The position numbers and the translations under genes are program-made. This document shows, piece by piece, positions 1 through 7,751 of a DNA stretch of 64,000 nt. Position 1 is the stretch's first letter. Each line of letters begins with the position of its first letter. The notes under the pieces were generated by a model that ran no database searches, was not told the origin of the DNA, and saw only the letters and a program-made list of their open reading frames with translations. Origin of the DNA: Parablautia muri (GTDB lineage: Bacteria; Bacillota; Clostridia; Lachnospirales; Lachnospiraceae); assembly GCF_009917485.1 (NCBI RefSeq), contig NZ_QZDT01000024.1:1-64000 (forward strand). Direction: 5' to 3'.

Positions 1-40
1 TCGACATACAATCACCTCGTCATGTTTATACCTCCATCAT
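1..40 (-). promoter_or_regulatory. Ribosome-binding sites and start of a gene leaving the window on the left
   Basis: Read on the minus strand, GGAGG (31-35) precedes a three-codon ORF (Met-Thr-Arg-stop, ATG at 23-21). The stop of that ORF overlaps a second Shine-Dalgarno (GAGGTGA), followed by an ATG at 7-5 that runs off the left edge. Only two codons of the downstream gene are present, so its product cannot be named. Confidence 0.35.
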
Positions 41-249
41 AAAACATGACGATGAGTTAATCAAGTGCAAAATGGTGGTTTTATCAATAAAATTCAGGGA
101 ATTCGGCTAAGTGTGGCGAAAATTCATCGTCACGTTTTCGAGAATCCGGGTTGACTCTTACCGAATGGGATTTCCGCCCATTAAACACTATACCCTTTGC
201 TGGGCGCACGCTAACCATCAGACATTGCCAATTTATTGGTAAAATACCT

Positions 250-509
250 CTCAGTCCTGCATCCACTGCCGTCACCCCATCCATAAGGAACCAAACAGGG
301 CAATAATCTTTCCTTGGGCTATGCTCTCCACTTCCGTTACAAAAAGCTTCATCTTTGACTCCCAAGCACCTCTGCCCCATTGCGGGACATCCTAGTCCAA
401 ACGCCTTTGCATCTATTAACAGATCTGCAGACGATCTTCCTACCTGAAGCACTTCTGCCTACCTGCCTGTTTCCATAATACCCTGTCCGATGGCTTCTTC
501 CCTGTCATC
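250..509 (-). pseudogene. Decayed flavodoxin gene
   Basis: The minus strand reads a flavodoxin in broken frames. A stretch resembling EAIGQGIMETG is followed by an in-frame TAG (459-461). The same frame then gives SSADLLIDAKAFGLGCPAMG, which matches the GCPAMG block of short-chain flavodoxins. Further on, after a frameshift, LFGS and then YGWGDG and WMQD appear near 287-298 and 253-280, interrupted by two more stops. These match the FMN-binding LFGSYGWGDGEWMRDW block in order and spacing. No start, no N-terminal phosphate-binding loop and no recognisable C-terminus remain. The 122-codon GTG-started ORF at 84-452 is the longest open stretch in this relic and is not a real protein. Two intact FMN flavoproteins follow at once. 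Confidence 0.75.
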
Positions 510-524
510 GCTCCTTAACAATAT

Positions 525-1076
525 TTAATGTATCTTTTTCCCCAGCTCGTAGGCTTCTTTGAGCTCCGGTTTCCCTTCAATATCGCCCACTGCCATATTC
601 CCTCCGGCCAGGACATGACCAAGATTTTCCCATTGTAAATGCTCCATCAGATGGTCATAGTATAGCACTACATCCTCAAAACCACTGCCTTCCGCAGCCA
701 TCAACAGGGCAGAAGTTCTTCCATTCCCACGTAGAAGATTGCCGTCTCCTTCCTCTAATGCAAAGAGCCGGTCTACAGCCGTCCGGAGCTGCCCGCTCAT
801 ATTCCAGTAATACAGCGGCGTGGCAAGCACCACAACATCACATTCCTTTATCGCCGGGTAAATCCGGCTCATATCATCCTTCTGTACACAGGGGCATTCC
901 CTGCTGCTTTTGCCCCCAAAGCATCCCAGACATCCATGGATATCCATACTGTTAAGGAAAAACTCCGTAACTGTGTTGCCCGCGCTTTCCGCACCTTTTG
1001 TAAACTCCCTGACTAAGGCAGATGTATTTCCTGCCTTGCGTGGACTTCCGTTTAACACCACTATTTTTTTACCCAT
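525..1076 (-). CDS. NADPH-dependent FMN reductase / iron-sulfur flavoprotein-like protein
   Basis: A 183-aa flavodoxin-fold protein predicted to bind FMN and pass electrons from NAD(P)H or an iron-sulfur centre. The N-terminus holds the family signature GSPRKAGNT (residues 10-18), which binds the FMN phosphate, and TPLYYWNMSGQLRTAVDRL follows near 86-104. Cysteines at about 49, 52, 61 and 63 resemble the metal-binding insert of iron-sulfur flavoproteins. The ATG at 1076 follows AGGAGGGAG at good spacing; the open frame extends upstream but has no better site. It lies 19 bp downstream of a paralogue, so the two probably form one operon. The substrate is unknown. Confidence 0.85.
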   Translation of the reverse strand: MGKKIVVLNGSPRKAGNTSALVREFTKGAESAGNTVTEFFLNSMDIHGCLGCFGGKSSRECPCVQKDDMSRIYPAIKECDVVVLATPLYYWNMSGQLRTAVDRLFALEEGDGNLLRGNGRTSALLMAAEGSGFEDVVLYYDHLMEHLQWENLGHVLAGGNMAVGDIEGKPELKEAYELGKKIH

Positions 1077-1095
1077 ATTTCCACTCTCCCTCCTG

Positions 1096-1641
1096 TTAAA
1101 ATTTTTCTGCCAATGCAGCCGCCTGACTGCACCCATCAGTTTTTTCGATATCTCCGGTACTCAAAACACCCGGGACAAGTACCTCCCCCACCATTTTCCA
1201 TTTCAGCAGTGCAGCCGAACGCTCCACAGGAATGCGGACACCATCCATAACAGACATATCATCTTCTTCACAACAGGTTATCAGTGCACACTCTTTCCCT
1301 GCCACCTCCTTGCCGGCAACGCAGAAAGAAAACAGCCTGTCAATGACACCCTTGATCTGTGCCGGAATGGAATACCAGTAAACAGGCATTGTAAATACAA
1401 CTGCATCCGCCTCCATGATTGCCGGTGCAACAGCATTAAAGTCATCATCAAAAGAACATGCCTTTCCTGTCTTAAAGCAGGTTTCACATGCATGACACCC
1501 ACCCACGTTTTTCATTGCGGCATCAAACCGGGTAACCGTATGCCCTTTCTCCTCGGCTGCTTTGATAAATGCGTCTGTCATAGCAAAGCTGTTCCCATTT
1601 TTACGCGGACTTCCTGTAATAACAACAATTTTTTTACTCAT
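1096..1641 (-). CDS. Flavodoxin-family NAD(P)H-dependent oxidoreductase
   Basis: A 181-aa paralogue of the next gene. GSPRKNGNS (residues 10-18) forms the FMN phosphate loop, and MPVYWYSIPAQIKGVIDRL sits in the middle. A cysteine cluster at 49, 52, 55 and 62 resembles an iron-sulfur flavoprotein motif. The start at 1641 is preceded by AGGAGG at 8 bp; an in-frame ATG three codons upstream is too close to that site. The gene is first in a two-gene operon, behind a promoter with an overlapping palindrome. Family members often answer to redox or electrophile stress through HxlR- or MarR-type repressors, but no such regulator gene is visible here. Confidence 0.85.
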   Translation of the reverse strand: MSKKIVVITGSPRKNGNSFAMTDAFIKAAEEKGHTVTRFDAAMKNVGGCHACETCFKTGKACSFDDDFNAVAPAIMEADAVVFTMPVYWYSIPAQIKGVIDRLFSFCVAGKEVAGKECALITCCEEDDMSVMDGVRIPVERSAALLKWKMVGEVLVPGVLSTGDIEKTDGCSQAAALAEKF

Positions 1642-1698
1642 AATTAACATCCTCCTCTTTTTTCCGCAGGATTGGCTTTTCCTGCTTTTGATATTATA

Positions 1699-1744
1699 AC
1701 TATAGCAAGAATATAATATAAAACAAGTACGCACCTTTAGGTGT
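1699..1744 (-). promoter_or_regulatory. Putative promoter and operator of the flavoprotein operon
   Basis: On the minus strand, a TTGTTT-like -35 (1721-1726) and a TATAGT -10 (1699-1704) are 16 bp apart. Just upstream lies a palindrome, CACCTTTAGGTG (1732-1743), inside a wider GTAC...TTAC arrangement that resembles operators of HxlR-type regulators. The promoter call is by eye; the regulator assignment is inference. Confidence 0.35.
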
Positions 1745-2206
1745 GTTACTTGTATTTAAGTTATATACTTACTTAAAAGAAAGTGTAAAAATGGATGAAC
1801 GCTGTATATCAGAGGCGTGTTTGGGAACAATTGGATTCAGCTATACATTTTACCCAAACTGAACTTTTGGGCAGAAGTCGGAGGTTTGCCAAATTGTGTC
1901 CATCCATCCCATCGTCCCTCTATCATCAGTATCAAAGAGCTCAAAAAAAAGGGCTCACCACCCACTATGATGAAACCCCATCAAGCCCAAAATCCCTGGC
2001 TGAAAGCCCTGCTTTCAGCCTTTTCAGGCCATTTTCTTATCCTTTCGACAACTTCCGATTTTCGCTAAAACCTCTTGCCCTTTGTGCGGAATCCGCTGTA
2101 GAATGAAGTCCGACTGTTAACCGGCCGTGCAAATAAAGACAATCAGTAGTTATGAATCAAATTTTCCAAAAGGAAATTCCGCAAGGCTTTTTGCCGTGTG
2201 TATGAT
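1745..2206. other. Intergenic region without a recognisable gene
   Basis: This 460-bp stretch has overlapping open frames on the plus strand (1795-2106) but no ribosome-binding site and no recognisable protein. A perfect 10-bp-arm hairpin, GGCTGAAAGC/GCTTTCAGCC, occupies 1998-2020 and is followed by TTTT on the plus strand. It could be a relic terminator. The region next to a flavodoxin pseudogene looks like decayed sequence. Confidence 0.4.
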
Positions 2207-3454
2207 TTACCCGGCCTCATGCTTAACATAAGAGTAAACCGTTAAAAATAGAAACAGTGGAATTTCAATTATATATGCGCCAAGCATGACATGAGGGAGC
2301 CATATTGAAATAGTTCCGATATTCCAAAAGTCAAAATCAATGGCGGCGTACAAAACACTGGTTTGCAATCCATTGCCGCCTGCCGGAAGAATGCTGTAAA
2401 TCCAACTGCCGATTTCGGCAGGCAGAAGCATATAAATGATGGTGGGCAAAATGCAAAACAAAAGGGCTGCGGAGAGAGATGCAGTTAAATTTTTAAACCT
2501 TGAAGAAAGGAACAATGTAAAACTTACGTTTGATAATATGCAAACCAATCCGAAAATAGCGATAAAACACTGTAATTGTCCGATATTCATGTTTGGCAGA
2601 TTTACAATAGAATACAGCATTTGAATAGAAGTTTTGGTACATTCCCAGCCCCATAAGTTATTGGATACAGTGATATAAATGACAGCACAGAGGGTGAAGG
2701 TGATTCCGGTGATGAAAAGCATGGATATCATTTTAGTAACAGCGAATTTTATTTTTCCGCATTTGGTACAGCGCAATATATCATCGGCCCCGGTTTGATA
2801 GTCGGAAGTAAAAACAGGCGCAGCGATTATGGCGCAGAAAAGAAGAACTAAAAACGCAAGGATAATCTGATAATCCATCGCATCCGTGCTATAGCCCGGG
2901 AAAAACAAATATGGCTTTTCAACCTTCTCATACATAGTTACCGCCGCTTTTTGTGCCGCGGGATGTTTCTCCTGCTCCATTTGCATCAAAGAAACCAGGC
3001 GCTCCCTGCAGACCTCATAGTAACGATCCACTTCTTGCGGCGCGATTTCCATAATGGAAGGGGCAATTCCGGTGCTGCGGTCAGCAAAAGCTTCTCTGAT
3101 TCCATGTAAAAGAGGGGCGTATGGAAATATTTCCGATTGATAGACGCCCTCCGGCAAATCATAGGAATTTTCCACGCCGTATTTTGTCAGGCAGGCCTGG
3201 TAACTTTCAACCGCCTGCCGTACTTTTTGCGGGGTAACGCTGCCGGCTATATCTGCCTGCAGCTTTTTTTCGTATGCAATGGACGCAAGTCCGGTGAGCT
3301 TAACGGTATCTCCGTTTGCATCGGTGTAACTGTTATATGAAAAAGTGATAGGCAGATAGGCCATAACAAAAGAAAGTCCCAAAGCTAAAAACAGAAGGAC
3401 AAGAGTTGCCCTGGTCTTTAAGATTCGTTTTATTTCCAACTTGAATAAACGCAT
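2207..3454 (-). CDS. ABC-2-type transporter permease
   Basis: A 415-aa integral membrane protein. It has an N-terminal membrane segment (about 15-37), a large extracytoplasmic domain (about 40-195), and then five or six further hydrophobic segments between about 200 and 410. This topology fits ABC-2 or bacitracin-export type permeases. The ATG follows CGGAGGTATTAT. It is the last gene of a four-gene set (sigma factor, membrane protein, ATPase, permease) and lies 36 bp after the ATPase. The substrate cannot be inferred; export of a peptide or lipid, or antibiotic resistance, is typical of this arrangement. Confidence 0.8.
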   Translation of the reverse strand: MRLFKLEIKRILKTRATLVLLFLALGLSFVMAYLPITFSYNSYTDANGDTVKLTGLASIAYEKKLQADIAGSVTPQKVRQAVESYQACLTKYGVENSYDLPEGVYQSEIFPYAPLLHGIREAFADRSTGIAPSIMEIAPQEVDRYYEVCRERLVSLMQMEQEKHPAAQKAAVTMYEKVEKPYLFFPGYSTDAMDYQIILAFLVLLFCAIIAAPVFTSDYQTGADDILRCTKCGKIKFAVTKMISMLFITGITFTLCAVIYITVSNNLWGWECTKTSIQMLYSIVNLPNMNIGQLQCFIAIFGLVCILSNVSFTLFLSSRFKNLTASLSAALLFCILPTIIYMLLPAEIGSWIYSILPAGGNGLQTSVLYAAIDFDFWNIGTISIWLPHVMLGAYIIEIPLFLFLTVYSYVKHEAG

Positions 3455-3490
3455 ATAATACCTCCGATCATCATCTTTGCTTTTCTTTGG

Positions 3491-4393
3491 TTAATCATTT
3501 TTTCCCGAAAAAGTTTTCTTTGAAACTGTATCCGTGGGAAACAGCCACAAATACAAATCTTCTAAATGCGGTGATACAGGCAGAGAATCCTCTGTAAAAG
3601 GCCGCCCAGCCAGATAACGGATGGCTATTTGTCCGTTATCTTCATTACGGATATTTACAATTTGAAGTTTCTGTTCATATTCCGGCAGGCGGTTCATGGG
3701 GATACGGGCGGACCATACTTTGCCCTCAACCAGTTTTACCAACTCCTCCGTGGTTCCCTTTGCAAGCAGTTTTCCTTCTTTCATGACAGCATTTTGTGTT
3801 GCGATATATTCAACATCGGAAACAATATGGGTTGAAATCAAAACAATACGGTCATGGGCAAATTCGGAAAGCAGATTGCGGAAACGCACCCTTTCCCCAG
3901 GGTCAAGCCCGCTGGTAGGCTCGTCTAAAATTAAAACCTCCGGTTCATTTAGTAATGCCTGTGCAATTCCCACCCTGCGCTTCATTCCACCGGATAATTT
4001 TGTAATTTTTTTGTTTTTAACATGGGATAAGGTCATTTGCTCAAGAAGCTCGTTTATTTTCCGCTTACTGTCCTTTGGGGTAAGGCCTTTTAAAACCGCT
4101 ATATATTCCAGATAATCTTTTACCGTAAATTCAGGATAAAAACCAAATTCCTGCGGAAGATACCCGAATACATCCCGAAAACTTTCTTTCAGTTCATGAA
4201 TTGGAATGCCATCATATAAGATTTGTCCTGAGGTAGGTTTCATAATACCTGCAATCATTCGCATAAGGGTGGTCTTCCCGGCGCCATTGGCCCCTAAAAG
4301 CCCCCATACGCCAGGTGTGATTTGCAAAGTAATATCATTTACCGCCGTTAAATCTTTGAACTGTTTCGAAATATGCTTAATGTATAATTCCAT
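3491..4393 (-). CDS. ABC transporter ATP-binding protein
   Basis: A 300-aa nucleotide-binding subunit. Walker A is GANGAGKT (34-41), the Q-loop is near 81, the signature is LSGGM (133-137), Walker B is LILDEP (154-159) followed by TSGLDPG, and the H-loop is near 189. The C-terminal ~80 residues are an accessory domain as in drug or bacitracin exporters. The start lies after AAAGGACAATCATT. It is coupled to the permease downstream and the membrane protein upstream, which together would form one exporter. Confidence 0.93.
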   Translation of the reverse strand: MELYIKHISKQFKDLTAVNDITLQITPGVWGLLGANGAGKTTLMRMIAGIMKPTSGQILYDGIPIHELKESFRDVFGYLPQEFGFYPEFTVKDYLEYIAVLKGLTPKDSKRKINELLEQMTLSHVKNKKITKLSGGMKRRVGIAQALLNEPEVLILDEPTSGLDPGERVRFRNLLSEFAHDRIVLISTHIVSDVEYIATQNAVMKEGKLLAKGTTEELVKLVEGKVWSARIPMNRLPEYEQKLQIVNIRNEDNGQIAIRYLAGRPFTEDSLPVSPHLEDLYLWLFPTDTVSKKTFSGKND

Positions 4394-4416
4394 AATGATT
4401 GTCCTTTCTTATCTGA

Positions 4417-5184
4417 TTAAGAGATCTGCATTTCCGTATAGTGTGAGTAATAGATAATATAGTGGAACTGCTGTATGCAGAAAGCAAGCAAAAGCGCGCA
4501 TAACAGAAGCCAGCCCGGGGAAAAAGACTGCCGAAACAAAAGCGCATGCTGTTTGGGAATGGCAGAAAACAGTAAAAGGGTGCATATCCCCATGCTACCA
4601 GCCAGAAAATGTTTTGGGGTAAAATGCCCAAGCATAAACAGGCAGACGCCGCATACGAAAAGAAACGGAAAGCCCAAATATAAAACTGTGCTGCCAATCC
4701 CTAAGGATGTTTTGAAGATGGCAGCTAAGAAAATACCGCTTAACATGAAAATATTTCCGAATCCGATTACAAGGAGTCTTGCAATCAACAGTTTTACAGA
4801 TGAAAAACGGGATGCGGCTTCAATTTCCTGCATGTGATAACGGGCCGAACGATAAAGAAACGGTATGGCCGTCATCAAAAGCAAAACCGAAAAACAAAAC
4901 AGCAGTTTTGCCATATACTGCGGATGAACCGCATTATGGAAAAAATGGGAGAATGCGTAAAGGACAGCTAATAAAATGCCCCCTTGTATGCTCCAGATTT
5001 TCCAGCCGGTAAATTTGATTTGCAGGAACAAAAAGTGTGTAAATGAAATGCGGACCCTGGATTGCTTTTGGCAGGCCTGGTTTCTGGCGAGCAAAAGCGT
5101 TTTTCCGAAATGGTTTTCGTCTGGCCGAAAGGGGGACTGGTGCAGCGCCTTTGTTAAGCGCTTTTTGAAATTTTGCTTTTTCAC
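4417..5184 (-). CDS. Polytopic membrane protein of the sigma/ABC cluster
   Basis: A 255-aa protein of no recognised family. The N-terminal ~50 residues are basic and cytoplasmic in character, and about six hydrophobic segments follow from residue 60 on. It sits 82 bp after the sigma factor and 23 bp before the ATPase, so it could be a second permease subunit. It could also be a membrane anti-sigma factor whose short cytoplasmic N-terminus holds the sigma factor. The sequence itself shows no anti-sigma zinc motif. Either role is inference from position. Confidence 0.65.
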   Translation of the reverse strand: MKKQNFKKRLTKALHQSPFRPDENHFGKTLLLARNQACQKQSRVRISFTHFLFLQIKFTGWKIWSIQGGILLAVLYAFSHFFHNAVHPQYMAKLLFCFSVLLLMTAIPFLYRSARYHMQEIEAASRFSSVKLLIARLLVIGFGNIFMLSGIFLAAIFKTSLGIGSTVLYLGFPFLFVCGVCLFMLGHFTPKHFLAGSMGICTLLLFSAIPKQHALLFRQSFSPGWLLLCALLLAFCIQQFHYIIYYSHYTEMQIS

Positions 5185-5266
5185 AGTGAAGCTCCTTGCA
5201 TAATGTATTTAGGTTGTTTAAGGGATACCTATAAACCCTGATATCTGTTTCTTTACATCTTCTTCT

Positions 5267-5785
5267 CTATATATAATCTTTTTTGAGTTTCCTTAACGCG
5301 GAACGTAATCTTGACTGAACGGTTCGCAGCGGCATACTTGTCGCTTTTGCGATTTCGCGCAAGGTAAGATCCTGACCAAATCTTAAAAGAACAATTTCCT
5401 GTAAATCTGACGGCAAACTGCTAACAAGCTGTTTTAGCGCCATATCTGATTGAACACTCTCAAACCCCGGTTCGGAATAGGCAAAATCAATTTGCAATTC
5501 TTCTAAAGACACATCCTCATGTCCCTTTTTTCGCCACATATCCCTACAGGTATTTGCAGCCACCTGATATAAAAACGGTTTGAATTTGCCTTTGTGGGTA
5601 TAGCGGTCAAAATAGCGTATGACTTTCAAAAATGTTTCCTGTGCCGCATCCTCTGCAAGAGAACGGTTTGGAGCGTGCCAAAAGCAATAACGCAGAATTT
5701 CAGGGTAGAATATTCCTATCAATTCATCAACTGCCCTTGTATCTCCCTGTCCGATTCTTTGCAACAATTCATCTTCACGTGTCAA
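5267..5785 (-). CDS. ECF-like RNA polymerase sigma factor (TTG start)
   Basis: A 172-aa sigma-70-family factor with region 2 near residues 20-75 (AEDAAQETFLKVIRYFDRY) and region 4 near 115-170 (LPSDLQEIVLLRFGQDLTL, then a helix-turn-helix). There is no region 1.1 or 3, as in extracytoplasmic-function factors. The longer frame from 5833 lacks a ribosome site. AGGAGG followed by seven bases leads to TTG at 5785, giving TREDELLQRIGQGD, a natural sigma N-terminus. It heads the membrane-protein/ABC operon and probably directs transcription of that operon in response to envelope stress or a peptide. Confidence 0.88.
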   Translation of the reverse strand: MTREDELLQRIGQGDTRAVDELIGIFYPEILRYCFWHAPNRSLAEDAAQETFLKVIRYFDRYTHKGKFKPFLYQVAANTCRDMWRKKGHEDVSLEELQIDFAYSEPGFESVQSDMALKQLVSSLPSDLQEIVLLRFGQDLTLREIAKATSMPLRTVQSRLRSALRKLKKDYI

Positions 5786-5931
5786 GATTATTCCTCCTAA
5801 GGGTGTCCCCCTCATAAGTATATAACGAAGCACAGGCCTTCCAATGATTTCATATTTTGATATTTTTGGTGTTTTTAGTAGAAAATTTTTTTAGATTTTA
5901 GATGCTGCGAAGCAGCACATAGAAGTTGTGG

Positions 5932-5971
5932 AGAAAATTTGCAGCAGTGAAGCTGAAGGCCTCACTGCTGC
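5932..5971 (-). terminator. Rho-independent terminator after the GNAT gene
   Basis: GCAGCAGTGA (5941-5950) pairs with TCACTGCTGC (5962-5971) with an 11-nt loop. On the minus strand a short T-rich run follows. It lies five bases past the GNAT stop codon. A second small hairpin (TGCTGC-GAA-GCAGCA, 5903-5917) follows. Confidence 0.6.
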
Positions 5972-5975
5972 CGGT

Positions 5976-6434
5976 TCAATTACTTTTGTGAATATACATT
6001 CTTGACAGTGTAGGTTCCCCATCGCCTTGTACCATGCAAAAAAATTCCCATCCATAGCGTTCATAAAAAGAAGTATGATCTGTTAAAAGATACAGCGTAT
6101 CAATTCCTTTTTCCTTCATATCAGCGCATGCATAATACAATAAGGTACCGGCTACCCCATTGCACCGTTTATCTTTCTCCGTATAAACTGCGCATACATT
6201 AGGTGTCAGGTCTTTTCTGTCATGAAAATCATTTTCTATAACGCCTAACCCGCCAATGATTCTTTCCTGATCCATAGCCAGATACCATTGCGGAACAGGA
6301 TTTCGTTTCCACAGACATTCTTCCATGCTTTCCTTATAGGCATCCAAAGGAATACCCCATTTTTCATGAAACCATTGTGCTGCTTGCTCTTTGAGCCCAG
6401 GTTTATCTGTTAACCGTATGATACTATAATCCAT
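5976..6434 (-). CDS. GNAT-family N-acetyltransferase
   Basis: A 152-aa acetyl-CoA-dependent acetyltransferase. The central strand (IIGGLGVIENDFHDR), the acetyl-CoA pyrophosphate loop region (EKDKRCNGVAGTLLYYACAD) and the C-terminal SFYERYGWEFF stretch are in the usual GNAT order. The start at 6434 follows GGAAGG at about 10 bp; an ATG six codons upstream has no ribosome site. It stands alone, with a terminator behind it and 170 bp of spacer ahead. The substrate is unknown. Confidence 0.8.
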   Translation of the reverse strand: MDYSIIRLTDKPGLKEQAAQWFHEKWGIPLDAYKESMEECLWKRNPVPQWYLAMDQERIIGGLGVIENDFHDRKDLTPNVCAVYTEKDKRCNGVAGTLLYYACADMKEKGIDTLYLLTDHTSFYERYGWEFFCMVQGDGEPTLSRMYIHKSN

Positions 6435-6604
6435 AAAAAATTTACCTTCCATATTATTAAAACGAACCGGGGCGCGAAAGATAACATCCTCATACCCTCT
6501 AAAGTGACTGGTCAACATTTAATTTAGCATATACATACGTATCTTTCCAAATCTTTTCAAACACCAAATCTTTTGCTTTTGATACCCAAAAAGGACAAAT
6601 CATT

Positions 6605-6865
6605 TTAGTCTTTGAACTTCATTTGCCCCGAATCTGAACTTTTTAATAGACAGGCTCGCCGTACAGCAATACAAATGCTGCATAGCACTCCATTCACAAT
6701 CATGAATAATATTGCCGCGATCTGTGTTTTCTCTTGTTGTTCTTCCGTTGGTATCATCTCAAAAGAACCCCTCTGATACCAAAACACTGCGAAGACAAAA
6801 CCAAGTAAAAAAATCACAATTAATATACTGCAGATAAACCGAATTATTTTAGCTTTTCGAATCAT
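6605..6865 (-). CDS. Small two-pass membrane protein
   Basis: An 86-aa protein with two hydrophobic segments (about 9-28 and 49-68), a short polar loop and a basic C-terminus. Its ATG directly follows the rsgA stop codon, and AAGG within the last codons of rsgA serves as ribosome site, so it is translationally coupled. No family is recognised. It is the last gene of the prkC-rsgA transcription unit. Confidence 0.6.
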   Translation of the reverse strand: MIRKAKIIRFICSILIVIFLLGFVFAVFWYQRGSFEMIPTEEQQEKTQIAAILFMIVNGVLCSICIAVRRACLLKSSDSGQMKFKD

Positions 6866-7744
6866 TTAATATTTCCTTCTGCTCTTTAGTTCTTCATACA
6901 GCATCTTATAATTCTCATAGCGCACTCTGCTCACCGCTCCTTCTGCAAGGGCTCTTTTTACACCGCACATCGGTTCACTGATATGAGAGCATCCCCCAAA
7001 CCTGCATTCTTCCTCATAAGCTACAAATTCCGGATAGCACTCTTTTAATTCTTCCTTTTCCATATCCATAAGATTTAATGAGGTAAAACCGGGCGTATCC
7101 ATGATAAAGGTATCATCCGAAAGGGCAAACAGCTGTGCATGTCTGGTCGTGTGCTTTCCCCGCCCTATCTTTCGGCTGATTTCCCCGGTCTCCATATTGG
7201 CCTCCGGGCAAAGACTGTTGATAATGGTTGACTTTCCCACTCCACTTGGCCCTGCCACCACTGTAGTCCTGCCCTGCAGGCATTCCCTGATTTCTTCCAT
7301 CCCCTCTTTTGCAGCTCCGCTTACGAACAAAACCTGGTACCCACATTCTCCGTAAGCATCCTTAAGCTCCGCAAGTTCCTTATCCCCAGCTATATCCCTT
7401 TTATTAAAGCAGATAATAGAAGGCAGTCCTTGTTTCTCCATTGTAATCAAAAAGCGGTCTAATAAATTGTAGTTGGGGTCCGGTCTTGTCATGGCAAAAA
7501 TCACCAGCGCCTGATCTATATTAGCAGAAGCCGGGCGTATCAGCGCATTGTTCCTTGGTATAATACCAATGATATTCCCAACCAGCTCATTCTCATCTAC
7601 CAGCTCTATTTTCACATTATCGCCAACCAAAGGCTTTATTTTTTCTTTTCTGAATATTCCCTTTGCTTTACACTCCACCAGCCCAAGAACAGTGTGCACA
7701 TAATAAAAGCCTGCAATTCCCTTTACGATCTTCCCCTGTATCAT
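6866..7744 (-). CDS. rsgA: Ribosome small-subunit-dependent GTPase RsgA
   Basis: A 292-aa circularly permuted GTPase that checks late 30S maturation. An N-terminal OB-fold is followed by NKRD (G4) near residue 115, then the P-loop GPSGVGKST near 165 and DTPGF (G3). This permuted order is diagnostic. A C-terminal zinc site follows (cysteines and a histidine in ECRFGGCSHISEPMC). The ATG at 7744 follows AGGAG overlapping the prkC stop; a TTG two codons earlier is too close to it. The position directly after prkC is conserved in Firmicutes. Confidence 0.96.
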   Translation of the reverse strand: MIQGKIVKGIAGFYYVHTVLGLVECKAKGIFRKEKIKPLVGDNVKIELVDENELVGNIIGIIPRNNALIRPASANIDQALVIFAMTRPDPNYNLLDRFLITMEKQGLPSIICFNKRDIAGDKELAELKDAYGECGYQVLFVSGAAKEGMEEIRECLQGRTTVVAGPSGVGKSTIINSLCPEANMETGEISRKIGRGKHTTRHAQLFALSDDTFIMDTPGFTSLNLMDMEKEELKECYPEFVAYEEECRFGGCSHISEPMCGVKRALAEGAVSRVRYENYKMLYEELKSRRKY

Positions 7745-7751
7745 TTCCAAT

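Noticed and set aside
84-452. 122-codon open frame as a protein gene
   Set aside because: It is part of a decayed flavodoxin, begins with GTG without a ribosome site, and the recognisable motifs continue past its ends in other frames.
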